A model generated the notes under the pieces. The model was given only the letters and a program-made list of their open reading frames with translations, did not search any database and was not told where the DNA came from. The position numbers were made by a program, and so were the translations under genes. From NCBI RefSeq assembly GCF_026745355.1, contig NC_079203.1, positions 43,454,077 through 43,518,076 on the forward strand: 64,000 nucleotides of DNA, given 5' to 3'. This document shows, in pieces, positions 16,453 to 30,899 of the stretch (positions are counted from its first letter, which is position 1; each line of letters opens with the position of its first letter). This stretch comes from Beta vulgaris subsp. vulgaris. Its lineage: Eukaryota; Streptophyta; Magnoliopsida; Caryophyllales; Amaranthaceae.

Positions 16453-18283
16453 TCATTTGTGTGAGAGAGTCGTTGCTAAGGAGTTAAACAGTCTTTTCTT
16501 GTATTAGGTTCAAGGTAGGATTTAAATATATTTGGTGCTTTGTAAAATTTTGGATGGTTATGTTAGTTTATTCTGTATGATAATGATCGACTTATCTGGG
16601 GTTTGCTTTGCTCTTCGTTGGATGGACTTTTCCTATGGAAATTGGTCTGTCTAGGGGAAAAGTGATGCTTTAATTTGCATTCTTAGTTTTGGTTTGAACT
16701 GGAGAGATTGCTGTGTTAGGAAAATGTGTTACAAAGTGCCACTCTGAACTCCAGTTAGCCTGTTGAGGGGAATTGTTAATTTGACCGACTTGTTTTGAAA
16801 TTGTGTTCGAATCCCACTCAGCAGAAGATGGAGATAAGGCAGTCGTTGGATCGTACGAACAATCTTCTTCTTGGGGATAATGATGAGCTTTGATCTATAT
16901 TACATCTATATTCCTGAAGTATAAATTGTTGGTTCTTTGATCTCTATTATGTATTTATGTCTATGTTCCTAAAGTATAAATTGTTGGTACTTTGATCTCT
17001 AATACGTCTATGTTTTTGCCTTTATTGCATTTTTGAAGAGGTTATTTAGTCTGATAGAACTAACTGTGGCGGCACAATGTATTCCTTGTCATTCAATTAT
17101 TAGCATTTCTTGCATGATTCACGAGAGATATAACTCCTTATGAATGTGGAAAGTATGTCGAATTAGTTGATTCGAATTGGAATTGTCAAGTTATCCATAC
17201 CTCTTTAGTTCAAAACAACAATTCTTTTTAAGTTGATCACCTCGTTTATTTACTGCAAGATACGCCTCGTTTCAAGTTTAATTGTCTTGAATCTTATTTT
17301 CATTTTGTTTTTGTATAAAATCAAAATAAGATATGTATGATATAAAAAATGTAGATAAAGGGTCCTTTTTATTTGATCTTGAAGTAGAAAGCGTTCCATC
17401 TATTCTTGAAAAACCTCTTTTAAAAGGGACTAGGCTTCCTCGGTGAATGCCTTGGTAGACGATGTAATTTCTTATAACTCTGGTTATTCGTTTTTACATA
17501 AGTACGTAATTCAACAAGATAAATTTAGTTCCTTATGTTACTTCTATATGGGAAGTCATTAGCAAATACGAAGTGGACTGTACCCCTGCATGATACTTGA
17601 GAGGATTAGGTATAAACGCATGGGGATTAAGGCATAACAAGAAAAATTCAAACACTATACACAGCTCTTTATACAAAGGCAAGAGTTATAAACATATGTC
17701 AGAATAAAGTTTTTGTTGGTACACTCGATGATGTATATGCAGCTTAAAACTACCTGTAAAAAAAATATTACTATAACCCTTGCGGGGGGAGGGGCTTAGA
17801 ACAAAGTTGTTCAAGAGGATGGTCGTTGGCCGCCCTGCTACGCTGGGTCCACGAGGCTGCGGTTATGGCTGAGAGTTCAACAGTGAGTAGGGAGAATGAA
17901 GTGAAGAGGATTGACTTCAGGTTTATGTTGGTACACAATCTCATACCAATTACCATACCCGTAACCAAAGCAACACAAGGACTTCAAGATATGGCACAAC
18001 GCCTCTGAATATACTTTCAGGCAATACTTAAGGTATTTTCATAACCTTCATCCATGGACGACAAAATAAAAAAGAAGAATACAAGCTATTTGGTGTTACC
18101 TAATTCATTAAATCCCTTGTGAATCGCAATCCAAAAACTACAAATTAGTACACACAAAGTTGTATACTCTTGGAGTAATTCTACATGTTACGTGGCGAAT
18201 TGTGTTCCTCTATCCATTCTAGTGTGATTTTTCAGTCTATTTTGTGTATATCTTCAAAATCTGGTGAACACTACCATCTATTT
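16453..18283. other. Convergent intergenic region between the KH-domain gene and ferrochelatase
   Basis: The two genes converge here. From 16453 lies the 3' UTR of the KH gene. Around 16,885-17,010 a short motif (TATAAATTGTTGGT...CTTTGATCTCTA) is repeated two to three times. From about 17,770 to 18,010 an unusually GC-rich stretch is open on the minus strand (17771-17968, 65 codons). It encodes no domain that I recognise and could be distal 3' UTR of the ferrochelatase gene or an unannotated exon. Confidence 0.4.
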
Positions 18284-21200
18284 TTACAAAAGGCTGTTCT
18301 TAAATGCGAAAATCATTTTCGGGGACAAAAGCAGGACGAAGGCCAACAGTGAACCAAAAAACAATTTTATGAAATACTTGACTGGATCATTATCAACTTC
18401 TTCAGCTGTGCTAGTTGACATTGCAGTTGCTGAAGGAAGAGCTTCAGCTACAGCATCAGCTAGATCATTGATGAAAGAAGAATTGCAGTTAAGAGCAGGA
18501 ACACGACCCCAGTTCTCAATGCCAGATTCAAGCGCCAATTCCTTGTACTCCATATCGATCTCTTCAAGTGTCTCAATGTGCTCACTCACAAAGCTGCGAC
18601 AAGAGATTGGCAAACAAAAATGCGTTACACTCCACATAAAAAAAATTACTGATCACTGATGCGGAAACTTTGATCCCCACTAATTTCTAACTTCTATACA
18701 AATTATGGTCCCTTGCAACAATTTAATAAAACAAAAGTGATATCATTGAAAACAGCATTCAATTATTACCGCTCAGAATTGCATGAAAAAATCTAACACC
18801 ATAATATGTCAGCAACAAGTAGGTAAGGAATACACAAAACTCAAAAGTAAGCTCTTTGATTGATAAATTGCGACTCACCTCACAGGAACAGCTAGCAGAC
18901 TCTTGACTCCTTTTTCGCCAAGCTCAACAAGAACTTCATCAGTATAAGGTTTCAGCCATTGCACTGGACCAACCCGACTCTGAACATAGAGGGTATGAGA
19001 AATGAAGTCGGCAAAGCAAACAAGATAAAACACAACAACCAACTCCATGGTATAAACATCAACAGCGTGGTGAAGGCATAAGAGTAAAATGGAAAAGCAG
19101 AGTATCAAAGAAGCGACTAGCTGAGATCCGAAACCACGAAGGCTAGAAAATGAGAGAGTTTGCTCACAGCATACCTGGTAAGCAAGTGTATGATCATTGT
19201 TGATTCCTCTAGATTTTAATTCTCTCATAATTAAAAAAATGCAATCCTCCATCTGATCTTTGTATGGATCTCCAGCGTTTTCCACATAACTTACTGGCAC
19301 CCCATGAGCACTGAAGAATATCATAACCTAGAATTTGTAAGGGCAATGACAATTAGTTCCACCACATCAGAAGATAGAAGAACGCTAAAAAATTCAAAGA
19401 CATGTGACAAGGTGCAACCAGAAACCCATGGTTAATAAAAGAGCCTAACCTACCTCATCTGGCATGGAAAAAGACTGCAGCTCTTTCTCAATCAAGTCAG
19501 CCATGGACTTGACATAACCTTCTCGCTGGTACCAGGACTGGATGATAGCGATGGGAAGGTGAGATAGATATGCATCCTTCCTGAAATGTTTAAATGAAGG
19601 TAAGCTAATAGAGTAGGAAAACATAAAGATTCCGAGTCAGGTAGTGAAGACAAGTTTACCTGAAAATGTTTTCGAGAACGCGGAGGCTAGAACCTGTTGT
19701 AGATATAGAAAACTGAGGATAGAGAGGAAGAACGACAAGCCTTGTGACCTTGTCTTTCTTTATCTGAAAGTTCAAAATAGAACAAGGTTCAACTACATTG
19801 CTCCAACAGATTGCCATAGACAGGGAGTTGAAAAAGATAGTTATACCAGCCACCATATGAAAGATGAAACAAGCAGAAAGTCCTCCATATAATGCTTATA
19901 AAATTGAAAAGGTAGAGCTGTAGTAACCAGATAAACCAACAGATCCTCTCCCTTAGCAGAAGGGTCGAAAACATGTAAGATGCTCATCAGGGAGAAGATA
20001 AAACACGACATCAGCAATTAGAAGGCTCGATACAGTTAAACGCACGTAGCATCACTTCTAGGAAAGAAGATGCCAAACAAAGCTATAGAGGAAGGAAAAG
20101 GGTTTATTCCAACTACAAATTAAATCAATTTAAACCCTAGGGAAGCTAATGAAGCTGATGCAAACACTGAAAGGTTGACCTTGAGTTTCAGTCCATTAGT
20201 CAACACAAAATCAGATCAACATTATAATAAGTCTGTTACTGTCATAAGGCACTGAATAAGACCCAATTGGTTTGCACTTTGTTTCCCCAAACCTAAGGGG
20301 AATTTTCCTGGGATATAAATGTGGAAGTTAACAGATTATTACACAAGTCACAGGTTCACATAAACAGACATGAGATACGGTAAACCTAAGGGAAAAACAT
20401 CTCAGTTTCCAGCGTACGCAAAGAGCAGATAAAAAATGAAGTTCCACGCAAATCCGTGTCTTTTCCAAACAAGCACTCTTATAAGAATGATTAAAGAGTA
20501 ACAATGAAAGCTAACCTGCTGAACTGCCTCCTCTGTAAACGGGTACCAGTACCTCATGGCAACGTAGACAGATACGTTCTTTTTCTTTGCTTCCAAGGCC
20601 AACTTAAGTACATTTGCCTTCAGAAAAAAGATTAAATATTAATGAGACAGTAAAATAAGAGAATTAGACAACCATATGTGAAAAGAAATCAAAATAATCA
20701 TTATTAAGTCTATGATGGAGAAGAAAGCAGGGAAGAAAGTCTGCAAGAGAAAACTTATCTCACCTGCTCGTCAGTTATCTTTCGCAATGGTGAACCCCCT
20801 CCTATAGAAGCATATCCTTCTTTGCTTTTAGGGGCTCTAAGCTTAGAAATCAATTGAGCTAGAGGTCTTTGCAGAAAACGGAACAACATAGGAAGGCGAA
20901 TGATGTCCTATTCCAAAATTTTAAGAGACGCATATCAGATAAATCTAATAGCTACACCTACCTTAAACTACTAAGAAAAAACAACAAACCAGTCTAGGGA
21001 GCACATACTGGGTCAGCAAATAGATTAAACAAGAACGGTTGGACATCATTAAGAGTTTCGGGTCCTCCTAAATTCAAAAGAAGCACCCCAATCTTTTCCT
21101 CTGCAACATGTGAAGGAGCTATAGCCAAGTTCTCGTCGCATGTGCTTGTCTGTATAGCAGCAGAACAAAAAGTTTTCCCCACTCCAAGTCTTTTCTTCTC

Positions 21201-22395
21201 TGGTTGACAATAAGAAAATCCACTGATGTTGCTGCTTTGAATTTCAACAAGGTTGGAAGGCAATAGTGCATATGAACCCATTGAAGAATGCCTACATCGG
21301 CTACATGTATATCTACAAGGAGGCATGTGAGCTCTCGTTTGTGGGCATGACCTGCCAACAGTCAGCAGAACAATGCAATAGCAAGAAGTCAGAGTGCGTA
21401 CTATACAAAAGCAAAAACCATCCAATTCGACGAGTACATCGTCTTAGATCTTCTTCGTGTTTCTACATACTCACACAAAATCACAACACTAGCAGATAAT
21501 CTCACCGTTCCTGAATAGTAACTACTACCTCCGGTCTTTATTAGTTTACCTGTATTCTTTTTGGGATGTCCCTTATTAGTTTACCCATTTCTTTTGTTTC
21601 TATTTTTGGAATGGGGCCACTAACTTTCCATCACAAATACATTCAACTTTAATATAAAATAATCATTTCTCTTTGTTTTTATATCCCACAACATTATTTC
21701 TCCTAAAACTGTGTGCCAAAGAAATGGATAAACTAATAAAGACCGGAAAGGCACCCACATTTCTCAAAATATGTTTTGACCCCCTACCATCTCTTTCACT
21801 ACTACTCTATGACAACTAAAGTTTACTAACTATTAGATTTATCGAAAAGTTTACTTCTATAAAATTATTTTCTATATTTTAATATATATATTTATTGAGA
21901 GCGATCAACAGTCAATGTTCGATCTCGAATATTGTACGACAGTACAATGACAAGATGCAACTCAACTGCGAAATGCCAGGTTAATGAACAATAAAAAGTG
22001 TCACATGTGAGAATTAAACATGCTAATTCGTCTCAAATTATCACTTGAAGGAGAGTTAGACTTACTATATTTTGAAATGGAAACATACAAACTCTAATTC
22101 TATTATTCTAACAGTTCATAACATTGATTTTTCATCAACCCGGAAAAAATTGCAGCCAACAAAAAGAGCAAAAATTTCATAATATAAGCTAAAACACGAT
22201 CAAACCCATGATCAATTCACCAAATGTGAGAATATAAATAGAGCATCAACAATCACTAAAAATGATTCATTTCGTAAGAATATAATATATGATGGAATAA
22301 CCCACTTACTGAAAGAATCTAGTTCTGAAATTTCGAAGTGAGGGAGATGATACTCTTATCTGCGAAAACATGGCAGAGCTTGTGGTTGCATCCAT
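18284..22395 (-). CDS. FC1: Ferrochelatase, plastid/organellar FC1-type (haem synthase)
   Basis: It inserts Fe2+ into protoporphyrin IX, the last step of haem synthesis. Nine exons in minus-strand order join in frame: 22395-22310, 21351-21009, 20907-20764, 20617-20516, 19763-19660, 19580-19454, 19327-19175, 18979-18879 and 18593-18284, giving about 489 aa (shorter if a downstream exon-2 acceptor is used). An N-terminal Ser/Arg-rich transit peptide precedes the core, which opens [19 protein letters not shown]. Visible landmarks are [35 protein letters not shown], the active-site His in [11 protein letters not shown], and the conserved Glu in [14 protein letters not shown]. The C-terminus ends in a hydrophobic segment ([20 protein letters not shown]) and lacks the light-harvesting-like CAB extension of plant FC2. 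That points to the FC1 isoform, known to be expressed more in non-photosynthetic tissue and under stress. The start codon at 22395 is the first ATG in the frame. Confidence 0.94.
21531..21746. mobile_element. MITE with perfect 18-bp inverted ends in ferrochelatase intron 1
   Basis: CCGGTCTTTATTAGTTTA at 21531-21548 is exactly inverted at 21729-21746. The element is 216 bp, non-coding, and preceded by TACCT, so the original left end was probably a Stowaway-type TA|CCTCCGGTC. It lies within intron 1 (21352-22309), about 180 bp from the acceptor region of exon 2. Confidence 0.85.
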
Positions 22396-22925
22396 GGCGT
22401 CAATTATGAGATACCCAGAAATCCAGAAGCCTGTAAATTGGCAGTTTAGGCTGTTGAAACGAGGAATTTTTAGGGATTTTGATGGGTATATAAAATAATA
22501 TTACAAGTTAGTAGTATATAATAAACATATTAGGAGCAACGTCGATGAATGAAGGAAGAATAAAGAGAGAATTAAAAAGAGAAGAGTGGTACGTGTTCCA
22601 ACAATGGTGGTTACTGCCTTACTGGTTAGCGTCTACATACTACAGTTTAGGCACACCTAATGCACGTACACTATTTCCAATATAATTAGTATTTAGGCCC
22701 CGGCGATGTCTCGGATTTTCTCTTTGCTATAATTTATTAATAGTTAAATAAGTATTCTTATACTCATTTAAAAAAGTCATCTTATTCATTATATATGTAT
22801 TTCAAATGTTTTCCATTCATATGTCATTATTAATTTTGATTACAAAATCAATAATGGTATGGTGGAGTAATGGTTGGATTTCTTACTTTCATACGTTATG
22901 GGTTCAGGTGAGAATGGTGTTTTAC
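22396..22925 (-). promoter_or_regulatory. 5' flank of the ferrochelatase gene
   Basis: This 530-base AT-rich stretch should hold the promoter and 5' leader of the minus-strand ferrochelatase gene. I cannot pick a TATA box or a specific regulatory motif with confidence. A Stowaway-like MITE begins directly upstream at 22928. Confidence 0.35.
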
Positions 22926-22927
22926 TA

Positions 22928-23236
22928 CCTCTGTTTCCTAAAGATCTTAACTCTGTCCGTTTAAGTGCGTTTTCAAAAGATTTTCCCTTTTTTACTTTAT
23001 TCCTTATTTGGAATTTTTTTTCCTTTTTAGCCTCTCATGTCCCTATCATATGGTCCTCCATTACATTATTAATTCAATTTTGCTCTCATTCTCTCTCCTA
23101 CTTTAAACTCTTTTTGTTTGTTTATTTATCTTAACACCTTTCTCTCTCCTAATTTACCCACCCCACACCTCACACAAATTAATTCTCATTGGTATCTGTA
23201 GTAACAGTTTCAAGGAAGATATTTAGGAATCGGAGG
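22928..23236. mobile_element. Stowaway-like MITE with TA target site
   Basis: The left end CCTCTGTTTCCTAAAGATCTT and the inverse of the right end, CCTCCGATTCCTAAATATCTT, match at all but a few positions. TA flanks both ends (22926-22927 and 23237-23238). The 309-bp interior is T-rich and non-coding. A truncated relative sharing CCGTTTCCTAAAGATCTTCC and the following 150 bases lies at 31932-32110. Confidence 0.8.
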
Positions 23237-23239
23237 TAA

Positions 23240-25059
23240 TATATGAGAAGTGAGAAAAAATCTGATACGTTGGATGAGCGAAATCCAATGGCCACCCATA
23301 TCATTAATGGCATATTTGTCAATAACTCCGAGCTTCGCGTTATTTCCTCAACCTTTGTTCTCTCTCAGCGTCAAACTCTTGACAGTTTCCCCTTTCTCTC
23401 TCCTTGGTACCAGAACTATCTCTTCCTCACAACAGCTTCAATGGCGGACGAAGATAAAACCCTAATCTTGTGAATTGTTGCTTTTGCAAAGAGGGAAGAA
23501 GCATCTATGGTGAAGAGGAAGAAAACAGATTAAGAGGCTTTGAGAGGGTGCGTAAGGAAAGAGAAATAAAGTATAGTTGAAGTTACACTCGATATTACTT
23601 CCTCTCCAGTCATCCATTATTCACCTCCGAATTTTCACAATTGAAAACCCTATCATATCTTCTTCAATTTTAAGCTCAATTAGAACTTTTCCCTTTTTCT
23701 TCAACCCTAACCGTGATTTGTTTGTTTTAATGAGGTTGAATATGCAAAGTTTTAACAATTACTTTTAATTATTTATTTTTCTTAGTCAAATTTAAATGTA
23801 TTTGTTATCTTGAATGCACTTCGAGTTGGTGTTTGGAATTAGGGTAGGATTGATTCTCGTTAAAAAAAAAGAAGAAGAAGAATTAGGATTGATGATTTGC
23901 TTAATTTGATCATATAGGTTTATTTTTCTTTACTGTTGAAGGGTATGAATGATGGGAATTATGGTTCTTCAATCGATTTTTATTTCAGTTGTACGCTAAC
24001 GTGTAGCATCTTGTTTCAATTGCAATTTCAACATCGAGTAGTTTGTTATATGTTTCATTTCATTTATGTTTCATTGAAAATTGAGAATCATATTGGGCGA
24101 AGACGGCAGTTGGTGGAGATGGTCTAGGATGAGTCAAGTAGAGGTTGTTAGAGATTTCGGAAGCTCGAAATTCAATGGGTTTTAGGGGATTTTCAGGTCG
24201 TATCGTTGTTAGGATTGTTGGTTCATTTGTGGGACTATTTATTCTACACCTTTTTTAGAGTTATAGGAAGTTAATAATAAGAATTATGCCAATATGTGAT
24301 TAGAACTACAATTGAAATTATGTTTAAATGGAATTTGGGAACTAAAGAATTCTTTTTACATTGCATAATTGTTGTACATAAGGCGCTTTACAGACTTTTG
24401 AAGGATTTGTGGCAGATGTGATGGAAACCATTCACTATGTATATCATCTTTGCCTATTGTGGCAATGTAGAATTTGTTTTGTACATTTACTATTAATACT
24501 ATCACCTTACTCCGCTCCTTTGTAGTGACAATTATCAAGTCTACTTAGCTAATTTCATTAGTAAGGGTATACTAGTTCTGTTGTGTTGCTTTTCAGTTCA
24601 TAGCTCAAAGGCTTGAGCCTTTTCATTCTTAGCACTCATTTTGTAGGTGGTTGCCACAAAATTCTATACAGTGCCCTATGAGTATGTACAATTAAACAAC
24701 TCAAGCCTGAGCTTGGTTAAGCCTTGTTTTTGTGCTTTTATCTATCTCTTCTATTTGCTTGCAAAATTGTTGATCTCTCCTCCCTGCTTTCATGTACTTG
24801 GTTCATTTTCCATGTGAAATTCTCTACTGATTTATTAGCCTTCTTTGATGGTTAGTCTACACTTTAATATGGCATAAGCCTATGGAGTGCTAATTGATTC
24901 TTTGAGTGAAATTTTAGCATATTTTCTAAATTTAGGTTGCCCATGACCCGTTTTTTTTTTTGCGTGAAATTTCGGCCCGACCGCCGGCCATAAAGTTGTG
25001 CACAACACCCTCCCATTTTCGGACCAATCCCGCGGACCGGACTCACCTTGATTACCTCT

Positions 25060-25060
<1 letters not shown>
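23240..25060. other. Intergenic region with a possible gene-leader fragment
   Basis: No intact gene is recognised. Around 23,340-23,475 the DNA looks like a plant 5' leader: CT-rich, then ATGGCGGACGAAGATAAAACC at 23442, which stops after ten codons (MADEDKTLIL). It could be a captured or truncated first exon, but too little is present to name a source. The rest is T-rich and featureless to me. Confidence 0.3.
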
Positions 25061-26670
<1,610 letters not shown>

Positions 26671-26679
26671 TTAATTCTA

Positions 26680-29600
26680 ATGTACTTCTTTTAGGTGAAA
26701 AAAAAAGCAAAGGCCGAGCGTTATGTACTTATGTTTAACTGACAAGTGAGGCACACAAGTGCACAACTTTGTCTCTGAAACTAGGGTTTTCCTTCTCATC
26801 TCACTTTCTTCTGTATAAATTTGCGCCGTTGCTCTTATTGTTCACCCAACTCATCTCCCTCTCTTCTCACCAATCTATACTCCCTCTCTCTTATTCTCTT
26901 ATCAATACCATATTTTTAGACGCTCAAAATTCCAATTTCATATCAGATCTCTTTGTATTGTCAATTGTGGTAAGATCAAAGATCCAAACTTTTTCTTTCA
27001 TTTATTTTTCTTTTGTCTGGGTGTATATTTATACCAAATCAAACAATGAGTTCAATTGGAATTTGATTCAATAATTAAATATTTTGGCACATTTTTCAGA
27101 CACGGGTGTTAGTTTTTATTCAATAATTAGCTACCTTTTGCACGGTGCCTATAAATTTGCTGAATATCACGATTGAAGGGAACTTTTTTCTTTATAGTTC
27201 CCTTCAAATTTATTTTAGCCACATTTATTTATTAATTTATACTATTTTTCATTTTCAAATCTAAAAATTTCCCTTTTTTTTTTAAATTATGCTATGTATG
27301 AATGTATGTGATTTATTGTATGTTATGAGTGTTATTATGCTATCATTATTGCTTTAATAATAATAAGAATGAATTAATTATGGCTCCATCTTAAAGAGTC
27401 AACAGCAAATACCCTTTAATGGTAAATTGACTGCCGCTTGGAGCCTATATGAAATCTAGCCGTACGAAGATTGCTTGAAACTCATTGTTGTTTCATGCCA
27501 CAATATTCGGCTATATCTCTTTGTTACCTCATTAAATATTATATTATATTATATATGAGGCAAACTTACAATAACTTATCGTATAACATGTGAGTTTTTT
27601 GTTGAATTAGTTATTGTAAGTACGCTCACCAAATATGGACTTGTAGTGTAGATAATGAAAATATTTTATTGATTGATTAGATTGATTAGATTGATTTGAT
27701 GGTATTTGGCATTTGGTTGCCTCTTTGAGTAGCCTTATGAATAATTCAAGGTTTCATATTGGCTTAGTTACGGGGCACAAATTAGCTTGGGTTTAATGTT
27801 TTGTTTGATCCTTTGTGCTAAGGCCTTTTGAGTGGACTATTCTTATATTATAGATTGTCCTTCAACCAGTCTTGGACATTTGTTATATATGTAGGAAAAG
27901 ATTTAGGGGTGAATTTTGATGAGATAAAATAGGGGGATTTTGAAAAGAGAATATATGAACGATTGATTTTTTATTTAATGGTTGATATTGCTTAAACTCT
28001 ATTTTGTACAAATTGTGTACATAGCCTTCGAATAGCTGAACGGTTGGTTTTCGGACCGCATGGAACCGTCTGGTTCAGACAGAGGCTTAGATTGATCAGG
28101 GATAAGATCCCCCGAATGTATTACTTTCGACTTTCGAGTCTCGACGAATGATTTATATATATACCTCATTCGTTTCCTAGTTTAGATAAGTTCGGATATA
28201 TTTTGGTGTTTGAAATTTGTTTGAGAAACGTGGAATGATAGTTTTTTGTCGATGATGAGGTTGTGTAACACGTAAGAAGATTCAGCTTATAGTTGGATCT
28301 TCAATGCAATACATTTGTTAACGCTTGGCTTCTGAGATTAACTGTTAATATCATACATGAACTTAAATCTTCACTTTTTTGGAAACTATGGTTGATGATG
28401 AGGCTTTAACATATAAGATGATCTTACTTTGTGTTTGATCTTCGATGAAATACATTTGTTAACGCTTGGCTTCTGAGACGAACTTCAAATTTCATGCATC
28501 AACTTGCATTTTTCACAAAAAAACTTGAAAAACAATTGACATTGAGTGTGCGATTGTGTTTTGTTTGCTGATAATGCAAGGTTTATTCCTTTTGGTAAGG
28601 AATAAGTTGGGAGTAAAGGGGATCCCAACTCGCATAGGTTGTGAAATTTAACGTTACGGTCCGAATTTATATGTACATAGGAGGAGAGGGAAAGTGAATC
28701 TGATTCATGTTAACTATCAGAGTCTCTATGTCCCATAAAATTACTATCTTCTCCAACAAAAAAAGAACAGGATTTTAATGCTTGTGAACCTTGCTTTGTG
28801 GTTTCCAAGTTTGGCTTTTCTGTAATATTTTTCCTACTGTTTTATTTTTCTCAGGATACATTTGATATATTTGACATTTTAAAATCTCATCTGATTGTAT
28901 AGTTTATACTCAGATTCCTTGAAACTATTACATCATTCATCTCTAAGGTGCTGAATAACATGACGACTATACGCTCTTCCCTCTTGAGTCTTGACAAATC
29001 TGAATATGTTGGCACACTTACTTTGATTATGGAGAACTCATGTCTCATCATGTCTGCAAGTTTAGTTAGGGTTTCAGTTTGGACAGGATCTGAATTAAGA
29101 AAAGTGGAGCTTTGGATACAATCTTTACGGATTTAGAATATGACTAGATTGGATTTAGGTTATGTTTGGTTCACTTTATATTTTATCTTATTTTAGATCT
29201 AATTAAATCAGATTAGATTAGAAAAAATAAGTTCAAATCATATCAGATTATTTTATATTCAAAAAATTCATTTTTACCATTAAATATCTTTTATTAGATA
29301 TTAGTTAAATTATAATAATTGAATATTAATAAAGTATTTATAAAGATTTGTTCTTTTTGGCATAAAATAGTTAAATTGAGTTGAATTGAATTAAATTGAA
29401 TTGAATTAGATTGAATGTAATAAATATATAATTATTATTTGAATAATAATATAAATTTTAAATAATTTTTATTATATAAGGGAAGATGGGACTCATGGTG
29501 TCCTTTTTTGAACGGATTATTTTGCTCCTTTTCTCTTTCTAAATTACAAAAAAAAAAATCAATACCAAAATGGGGGTTCAAAGTTCAAACAAATTAAAGC

Positions 29601-30600
29601 CATCGGAAATTAAATTTCTACATCACTCACAAATCACTTATATCATGAAACTTTACAAATCACTCAAAGAATTGAGAAAATCACGTTGAAGAAATCACGC
29701 AAATTACTCACATGATCAGAAACTTTACAAAAAACTAAAAATTAACTTACAAACTAAAACTAATATAGTAGAATGTCAATACATACAAAACATTCAAAAA
29801 ATTCACTTACAAATCATTGTTCTCAAAAAGCATTCACAATTATATAATCACAAAAATTACTTATAAACACGAATCTGAGAAAAACATAAGATTTTGACAG
29901 TCATATCACACATTCGTCTCGGCGATTTTCGAACTTTCAAACAGGTACATAATTCTTTTAATCTATAAAGTTATTTCACATTAATCGATTGTCATGTAGT
30001 TGAAAAAATGGATAATAGCAATTAGTTGAGAAGGACTTTTACATAATTTGATTCATTTTCATATAAAATTAGAAAACAAGATGTGTATGAAATTTGTTTA
30101 ATTTATGACACTGATAAAAATTAACAATTTTAGTTCTTTTTTATTAAAATTTCAATATAAAATTTTTGTCCAAAACTTTTGCAAAATATCCATGTTCAAT
30201 TAAAGGGGGTATGTACTCTTCGGACAGTAAATACTATTCTCAATTAAGAGAGGTGAATAATAACTTGGCTCTAAAAACTGCTTCCTCTAAAAAACGAAGA
30301 TTAATAATATTTTTGCAAAAAGTATAAATTATGAATAAAAGAAAATGAAAGAAAAAGGAAAAGGGTAAAAATAAAACAAGTAAAAAGTGGGAGAAAATAA
30401 AAAGGAAAAAGAAAACAAAACAAGAAAAAAGAGAAAATCGAAGAGTATAGCAAAAGCCAAAAGGTGTAAAAAGAAAAGGAAGAAAAAAAAAAGGAAAAAG
30501 AAAATAGAGATAGAGAAAGGAAATCATAAACTGAAGCATCAAACCCCCTTTCTGCGAACAACTTTTCCAAAAATCCATTTTCAGAAAAATAAAATTACAT
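26680..30600. other. Intergenic AT-rich DNA, no gene recognised
   Basis: A leader-like CT-rich stretch with ACTAGGGTTTT lies at about 26,780-26,910, but the frame that follows (26769-27074) has no recognisable domain. A short tandem duplication occurs at about 28,250-28,490 (shared ACATTTGTTAACGCTTGGCT, period 141 bp). Purine-rich AAAG/GAAAA low-complexity DNA occupies 30,340-30,520 and explains the open frames there. Confidence 0.5.
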
Positions 30601-30617
30601 TAATTTGCGAACTCAGA

Positions 30618-30895
30618 TTGTGTAGGAAAATTTTTAAAATTTTATTTCAAATATAATTGAAACTCAAAGTGTTAAAATTTAAAAGAGAAAAATTAAAAAT
30701 GACCATTTCATGCTAAAGTAGATTGTGTATGAAAAACTTAAAATTTTATTTCAAATATAATTCAAACTCAAAGTGTTAAAACTTAATAAAGGAGAAAAAT
30801 TAAAATAACCATTTCATGCAAAATCAAATTGTCTATGAAAAATTTAAAATTCATTTCAAATATAATTGAAACTCAAAGTGTTAACATTTAGAAAA
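30618..30895. repeat. Three-copy tandem repeat, period about 100 bp
   Basis: Three diverged copies share TTCAAATATAATTGAAACTC, CAAAGTGTTAA, GAGAAAAATTAAA and ACCATTTCATGC. The third copy is cut short before the ACCATTTCATGC segment. There is no coding potential. Confidence 0.8.
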
Positions 30896-30899
30896 GAAG

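Noticed and set aside
16750..16830. GTTCGAATCCC at about 16807 resembling a Pol III box B, with a weak box A 50 bases upstream
   Set aside because: The box A match is poor and there is no tail or target duplication; a chance match is likely.
17380..17470. Stretch with GGGACTAGGCTTCCTCGGTG that looked like organellar DNA
   Set aside because: I could not match it to any plastid or mitochondrial gene, and the frame is closed.
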